A stretch of 15,632 nucleotides of DNA from JACKLD01 sp049297695 (lineage in GTDB: Bacteria; Pseudomonadota; Alphaproteobacteria; UBA2136; UBA6156): the NCBI GenBank assembly GCA_049297695.1, contig JBAQUT010000012.1, positions 1 to 15,632 on the forward strand, in the 5' to 3' direction. A program made the translations under genes and the position numbers. Positions 11,615-15,632 of this stretch are shown here, piece after piece. The notes beneath the pieces were generated by a model that did no database searches, had not been told where the DNA came from, and saw only the letters and a program-made list of their open reading frames with translations. Each line of letters begins with the position of its first letter. The first letter of the stretch is position 1.

Positions 11615-14371
11615 ATGGCCCACACAACTCTCAAACTTCTCGGCGCAACCACCGCCCTGCTGGCACTTTCCACCGCCGCCATGGCCGATGATATCAACAC
11701 CAACAACACCACGGCCCTGCAAACCAGCCTTACCACCACGGGTTATAACGTGTCCGGCACCGTCACCGTGTCCAACACCGCTGGCCTTGCCGCCATCGAA
11801 GTTTCTGGCACCTCCACCCAAAACGTTATTCTGGTAAGCTCCAGCGCAACCGTAACCGCCAACACAACCTCCGGTACCATCAACACAGGCGGCGTAGGCC
11901 AAGCCAGCGGGGCAACCGCCACCATTACTAACCGTGGGGCCATCAACGCAACTGGCGGAAGTACCGTTGCTGTAAGCCTTTCAACGCTTTCCGGTGCCGT
12001 AACCTTGTCTAACACCGGTACCATTTCCGGTAGCGTTACCACGGGTTCGGGTGATGACGTCATCACCCTCACTGGCGGCAGCATCACAGGCGATGTCTCC
12101 ACCTCGTTGGGTGCCGACACCCTCACCGTGCAAAGCGGCGCCACCATTACTGGCAACGTAACCTTGGGCGATGGCGCCAACAACGTGTTGGTTTCAGGCA
12201 GCACATCGTCCATCGTGGGTAACATTTCGGCCCTTACCAGCGCCGATTACGTAACCTCCACCAACGCCCTCATCAACGGTAACGTCAACCTCGGCGATGG
12301 CAACAACGTCATTGAGGTAACAGGCACCAGCGGTAAAATCAGCGGTACAGTTACCACCACGGCAGGTAACGACCGCTTGATCGTTACCAACGCAACCATT
12401 GCGGATGCGATTGACCTTGGCGCAGGTAACAACACCGCCGTCATCAGCGGTACCAGCGCCACTACCAAGGCCATTACAACAGGTACAGGTAACGCCACTC
12501 TCACTGTCAATGGCGCCCGTGTGAATGGCGACATTACAACGGGTACTGGCGATGCCACGGTAACCCTTACCAACGCCACCATTTCTGGTTCTTCTGTGTT
12601 TGGCGATGGTACCAATGCCGTAACAGCAACAGGTAGCACCATCAGTGGCTCTGTCACCTTCGGTACAGGCAATGATGCGCTTACCTTAATCAACTCCAGC
12701 GCCAAAGCCATTACCTTTGGTACAGGAACGGACCAACTGAACGTATCCGGTAGCACCGCCTTCACCATGGCAGGCGCTTTCTCCGGCTTGGAAAAAATGT
12801 ACGTCAGCACCACCGCCGTAACCGCCGGTTACAGCTTGGGCACCACCATGACCAACCTTGGCCTGCAAAACGCCACGATGGACATCAACGAAAACCAAAA
12901 CATCGCCTCAGCCGCCATTACCGCCAACAACAGCACCTTGAACATCGCGGCCGGTAAAGTGGTTACTGCCACTACCGCCGTGTTCAGCAACGCAGGTGTG
13001 TTGGGTGTCCACGTAGCCACCAGCCAATCAGCTGGTAAGCTGGCCCTCAGCGGCGCCCTTACAGGGGTTAGCGCCACCATCCGTCTGGCCTCCAATGCTG
13101 GATACATTAACTCTGGTACAGCCTTCCAAATCGTCAACGCCGGTGCAGCTTCCATTCTGCCAAGCCTCACCACATCTACCCAAGGCTTGTACACCTTCCA
13201 ACTGGCCAACGATGGTAACAACGGCGTTAGCCTCACCATCCTGCGCGCTGCCACCAGCACCGCCGCCACCAACGATAGCAATGCCAACATTGCCCGCGTG
13301 ATGGATGGCATCAGCAGCACCACCAACGCCCAACTGGTTGGCGTGCAAAACGCTTTGGGGAATGCCACCACCAGCGCTGGTGTTAACAGCGTGCTGGAAA
13401 CCCTGAACCCCGCCGGTGGCGCAGGCGCCGCCATGGCTGGTGCCGCCACAGGCTCCGCCACGGGTAACCAAGTTTCCAACCGTTTGGCCATGCTGCGCGG
13501 TAACAAGGCAGGCATGAACACCGGTGACGGCATGTTCAGCAACCACTTCTGGGTACAAGGGTTCGGTAATGTTACCAGCCAAGACGACAAAGACGGCACC
13601 AAAGGCTACGACGCCACCGGTTACGGTACCACCGTTGGTTTGGATACTGACACCTTGATGCCCGACACCACGGTTGGTGCCGCCTTCAGCTACGGCCAAG
13701 CCAATGTGGAAAGCAATGCCGCAGGTAATGCCGAAACCGACGTGAACACTTACATGCTCACAGGTTATGGCGCCACCGCCGTGGGGAATGGCGTGTTTGT
13801 AAACGGCCAAGCCAACATTGCCAAAAACGCTTACGAAACCAACCGTTCTATCGCCGGTGTTGGCAGCAAAGCCATGGGTGAGTTCGACGGCATGCAGTAT
13901 GGTTTGAAAGGTGAAATTGGCCGCGACTACGACTTCGAAGCCATCACGCTGACTCCCGTGCTCTCCGCCCAATACACCCACATCGATATGGACAAGTACA
14001 CCGAAACCGGTGCCGGCGGTGCTGGCCTGGTGGTGAACGACCAAAGCTTTGATGGCTTGGACCTCGGCGCCGGTGCCAACCTGGCCTGGAACCTGCCTCT
14101 TGAAAACGGCGGTTTGCTGAAACCCATGCTGCGCGCCAAGTACATCTACCGCGCAGGCGATGACACGGTCGAAACTACCTCCCGCTTCATCGGTGGCGGT
14201 TCGTCCTTCACCACTCAAGGTGTTAAGGCTGACAAGAGCAGCATGAACCTCGGTACAGGCCTCATGCTCACCACGGTAGGTGGCGTAGACCTCAGCCTGG
14301 ACTACGATGCCGACCTCCGCAGCAGCCTGACCGCCCACACCGGTCAAGTGAAAGCACGTTGGGCCTTCTAA
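11615..14371 (+). CDS. autotransporter with beta-solenoid passenger and beta-barrel domain
   Basis: This 918-residue type V secretion protein carries its own outer-membrane pore. A signal peptide (KLLGATTALLALSTAAMA) ends near residue 24. The passenger is Thr/Ser/Gly/Ala/Asn-rich and nearly Cys-free. From about 144 to 373 it has a turn motif of G-x-G-[DN] type every 20-21 residues (for example GSGDD, GDGAN, GDGNN, GAGNN, GTGNA, GTGDA, GDGTN, GTGND, GTGTD), each before a short hydrophobic strand, as expected of a beta-solenoid. Less regular strands continue to about 545. Residues about 640-918 form the autotransporter barrel: HFWVQGFG, repeated amphipathic strands and a terminal WAF with the required C-terminal Phe. 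GAAGGA (11599-11604) is the ribosome-binding site. No protease motif is evident, so adhesin or surface-layer roles are the simplest guesses. Confidence 0.92.
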   Translation: MAHTTLKLLGATTALLALSTAAMADDINTNNTTALQTSLTTTGYNVSGTVTVSNTAGLAAIEVSGTSTQNVILVSSSATVTANTTSGTINTGGVGQASGATATITNRGAINATGGSTVAVSLSTLSGAVTLSNTGTISGSVTTGSGDDVITLTGGSITGDVSTSLGADTLTVQSGATITGNVTLGDGANNVLVSGSTSSIVGNISALTSADYVTSTNALINGNVNLGDGNNVIEVTGTSGKISGTVTTTAGNDRLIVTNATIADAIDLGAGNNTAVISGTSATTKAITTGTGNATLTVNGARVNGDITTGTGDATVTLTNATISGSSVFGDGTNAVTATGSTISGSVTFGTGNDALTLINSSAKAITFGTGTDQLNVSGSTAFTMAGAFSGLEKMYVSTTAVTAGYSLGTTMTNLGLQNATMDINENQNIASAAITANNSTLNIAAGKVVTATTAVFSNAGVLGVHVATSQSAGKLALSGALTGVSATIRLASNAGYINSGTAFQIVNAGAASILPSLTTSTQGLYTFQLANDGNNGVSLTILRAATSTAATNDSNANIARVMDGISSTTNAQLVGVQNALGNATTSAGVNSVLETLNPAGGAGAAMAGAATGSATGNQVSNRLAMLRGNKAGMNTGDGMFSNHFWVQGFGNVTSQDDKDGTKGYDATGYGTTVGLDTDTLMPDTTVGAAFSYGQANVESNAAGNAETDVNTYMLTGYGATAVGNGVFVNGQANIAKNAYETNRSIAGVGSKAMGEFDGMQYGLKGEIGRDYDFEAITLTPVLSAQYTHIDMDKYTETGAGGAGLVVNDQSFDGLDLGAGANLAWNLPLENGGLLKPMLRAKYIYRAGDDTVETTSRFIGGGSSFTTQGVKADKSSMNLGTGLMLTTVGGVDLSLDYDADLRSSLTAHTGQVKARWAF

Positions 14372-14395
14372 CCCACGGGTTTTTCCTATCCTCAC

Positions 14396-14416
14396 AAGCG
14401 GCCCACGGGCCGCTTT
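14396..14416 (+). terminator. terminator after the autotransporter gene
   Basis: AAGCGGCC (14396-14403) pairs with GGCCGCTT (14408-14415) around CACG, 8 pairs, followed by a short T/G-rich tail (TGTGTTGG). The stem is strong but the tail weak. Confidence 0.65.
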
Positions 14417-14436
14417 GTGTTGGTTTTGGTTGCGTC

Positions 14437-14456
14437 ATACCCGCGTAGGCGGGTAT
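14437..14456. repeat. short palindrome resembling a dispersed repeat unit
   Basis: ATACCCGC (14437-14444) and GCGGGTAT (14449-14456) form a perfect 8-bp dyad around GTAG, within GCGTCATACCCGCG and GGTATCCAGGGC. The layout resembles the widespread class of dispersed units of form GTCATTCCCGCG-n-GCGGGAATCC known from many proteobacteria (neisserial dRS3 is one example). The identification rests on that resemblance only; a single copy is seen in this window. Confidence 0.55.
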
Positions 14457-14518
14457 CCAGGGCTAAGTTCATTCCCTCTCTCTAGGCTCACATCTTCATA
14501 TCTGCTAGGGTGCCCTCC

Positions 14519-14899
14519 ATGCGCCAACTCTCCCTCTACACCCTTATCTCTGGCCTTGGCTTTGTGCTGGATTGCACCCTGTTCGCCCTCCTCCATCTGG
14601 GCCTCCACACCTCCGCCCTGCCTGCCAACCTCGCCAGCGCCGCAGCCGCGGTTACGCTGGTGTATTTTCTCTCCGCCCACAGGGTGTTCAACTACCAAGG
14701 CCAGCTTCTGTGGCCCAAATTTGGGGCCTATGTGGCCTATCAAACTACGGTTATTCTTTTATTTTCGTGGATTATTGCAACACTTGCCCTTTGGCTGAGT
14801 ACCCCAGCCCTTGCCATCAAACTGGCTGTAGTTCCGGTTCAGTTCCTCATGAACTACCTCATCCTGAAGCAACTCATGGCCTTGTTTGAAAAGCCTTAA
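14519..14899 (+). CDS. GtrA-family membrane protein
   Basis: GtrA-like proteins are small inner-membrane proteins thought to move lipid-linked sugars across the membrane for surface polysaccharide modification. The 126 residues hold four hydrophobic segments (about 7-25, 32-52, 66-86 and 95-115). The family pattern is visible in LYTLISGLGFVLDCTLFALL near the start and AHRVFNYQG after the second helix, matching the N-R-x-[WF]-x-F region of the family. The ATG at 14519 has AGGG 8 nt upstream; a GTG at 14510 is in frame. No glycosyltransferase partner is nearby, unlike the usual gtrAB clusters, and the gene stands alone between two repeat elements. Confidence 0.82.
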   Translation: MRQLSLYTLISGLGFVLDCTLFALLHLGLHTSALPANLASAAAAVTLVYFLSAHRVFNYQGQLLWPKFGAYVAYQTTVILLFSWIIATLALWLSTPALAIKLAVVPVQFLMNYLILKQLMALFEKP

Positions 14900-14917
14900 A
14901 GCTGTTCCCATAATGTG

Positions 14918-15024
14918 CTAGCCAGAGCCGAAAATGGGTTTTGGCGAGAACGACAGCTGCCGTGTACGTTCTGGTACAAAAAGCTGGCGCAGCGCAGACA
15001 AAACCTATTTGCAGGCCTGGCTAG
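14918..15024. repeat. 107-bp inverted-repeat element, second family
   Basis: The arms 14918-14943 and 14999-15024 pair over 26 positions with four mismatches and one G-U by hand count, beginning CTAGCCAG and ending CTGGCTAG. The 55-bp centre has nested dyads: CAGCT (14954-14958) with AGCTG (14982-14986), and inside it GTAC-N6-GTAC (14964-14977). It lies just after the gtrA-like gene and ends 18 bp before the stop of the convergent MerC-like gene. A 71-codon plus-strand frame (14934-15149) crosses it and is judged spurious. Its arms differ from those of the 5467-5614 element although the nested layout is alike. Confidence 0.7.
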
Positions 15025-15042
15025 TAAGGTTTGGGGATAGCT

Positions 15043-15486
15043 TTAATGGCTATGCCCTGCATGGGCTTCATGGTGATGCAACCCTAGCACCATCTCCTCG
15101 GTGGCAAACCATGCCACATCCACCGCCAACAACGCCAACGATACCATAAACACCTTAAAACTCTGGCTCTTTTTGGGCTTGCAATCCCCGTGGTGGCAGC
15201 TGCTTTGGGCAGCGGTACGGCAATCAATCTGGTAGGCCATGTAATTTAAAATACCACTCATCCCAACACTCACAAAAGCTGCCGCCAGCAACCACCCATG
15301 GTACGCATCCACAAACATGTACAACGGGTTGCTGGCTAAACTGGCCGCCAGCCCCAAGGTAGTACCAAGGCTAATCAGCCCCGCCACCACAGGTATCCCG
15401 CAGCAAAATATATGGGGTAGCACCGACAAAGCCGTCACTACAAAGGTGGTACGGCGCAACTGGTTGGCTGTCATCATTTCGTTCAT
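15043..15486 (-). CDS. Cys/His-rich membrane protein, MerC-like
   Basis: The 147 residues contain about four hydrophobic segments (roughly 14-33, 34-51, 64-86 and 110-128). A vicinal cysteine pair, Cys28-Cys29 in FCCGIP, lies inside the first, reminiscent of the metal-binding pair of MerC/MerT transporters. The loop after the third helix has Cys89, Cys97 and Cys102 with His98-His99, and the tail ends in HHHEAHAGHSH. Together these suggest handling of a soft or transition metal ion in the inner membrane, but neither the metal nor transport is proven, and the match to MerC is by layout only. AAAGGA 7 nt before the ATG supports the start. A TTGACA (15524-15519) lies upstream without a convincing -10. 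No metal regulator is visible. Confidence 0.7.
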   Translation of the reverse strand: MNEMMTANQLRRTTFVVTALSVLPHIFCCGIPVVAGLISLGTTLGLAASLASNPLYMFVDAYHGWLLAAAFVSVGMSGILNYMAYQIDCRTAAQSSCHHGDCKPKKSQSFKVFMVSLALLAVDVAWFATEEMVLGLHHHEAHAGHSH

Positions 15487-15632
15487 AAGGTTATCCTTTG
15501 CCCGTAGGGTAACATACCTGTCAAGGCCCCCCCCGCCACGATTCTTACATCCATCAAACCCCCACTCCTTTTGGGCTTTTCAAGCCGCAACATCACAGGT
15601 ATAGCTAGTCCCATGAAACACGTATACCATAC

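Noticed and set aside
13028..14395. 455-codon minus-strand frame opposite the autotransporter
   Set aside because: It is a shadow of the repetitive, GC-rich autotransporter barrel region; the product is Gly/Val/His-rich with no recognisable domain, while the plus strand has a complete family match.
14934..15149. 71-codon plus-strand frame
   Set aside because: It starts within the palindromic element and runs antisense into the better-supported MerC-like gene.
15500..15524. TTGACA with GGTA-TGT-TACC dyad as a MerR-type promoter
   Set aside because: The -35 is perfect and a dyad is present, but no acceptable -10 lies 16-20 nt downstream and no regulator gene is visible.
15485..15632. Minus-strand frame open to the right edge whose stop overlaps the MerC-like start (ATGA)
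   Set aside because: The overlap is suggestive of coupling, but the frame is only 48 codons, crosses a C8 tract, uses atypical AGG/GGG-rich codons and is cut by the window. Sequence to the right would decide.
15613..15632. Possible start of a plus-strand gene (ATGAAACACGTATACC)
   Set aside because: Only six codons before the edge and no Shine-Dalgarno; cannot be judged.

Overview
The window looks like chromosomal DNA of a Gram-negative bacterium, most likely an alphaproteobacterium of moderate to high GC. Signs of this are the fabG/fabD genes next to a divergent rpsF-rpsR-rplI operon, a protein-isoaspartate-methyltransferase-like gene directly before a TolC-family gene, a twin-arginine DUF1194 protein and a classical autotransporter. 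The genus cannot be told from the sequence. No tRNA, rRNA, CRISPR array, transposase or phage gene is visible.

Layout. (1) 1-701: two overlapping small genes of unknown function. (2) 711-2976, minus strand: a small unknown gene coupled to fabD, then a terminator, then fabG. Between fabD and fabG, on the plus strand, is a compact transcription-unit-like segment (about 1515-1716): a promoter-like box, a long imperfect hairpin, a 25-codon ORF whose Shine-Dalgarno and start codon both lie in helices, a second hairpin and a terminator. (3) 3026-4579, plus strand: promoter, structured leader and the S6-S18-L9 ribosomal protein operon; its -35 box overlaps the -35 box of the divergent fabD unit. (4) 4598-5387: a small membrane-anchored protein and a nucleoside 2-deoxyribosyltransferase-like enzyme. 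(5) 5388-5749: no gene, but a 148-bp inverted-repeat element. (6) 5750-6064: a small protein with an internally repeated FQLG motif. (7) 6070-8024, minus strand: a PIMT-like protein with altered catalytic motifs followed by a TolC-family outer-membrane protein. (8) 8092-9831: asparagine synthase AsnB. (9) 9835-11480, minus strand: a Tat-exported VWA-like DUF1194 protein and a lipoprotein alpha/beta hydrolase. (10) 11615-14371: a 918-residue autotransporter with a regular 20-21-residue passenger repeat. (11) 14437-15486: a short palindromic repeat, a GtrA-family membrane protein, a second, different inverted-repeat element and a Cys/His-rich MerC-like membrane protein.

How it fits together. 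The left half is mostly core function (fatty acid synthesis, ribosome, amino acid synthesis). The right half leans towards the cell envelope (TolC, lipoprotein, Tat substrate, autotransporter, GtrA, metal-related membrane protein). No single new multi-gene system stands out. The signals least explained by known families are the structured RNA/small ORF between fabD and fabG, the two inverted-repeat elements, the long S18 tails and the PIMT-like protein lacking canonical catalytic residues. All pairings, spacings and promoter matches were worked out by hand.
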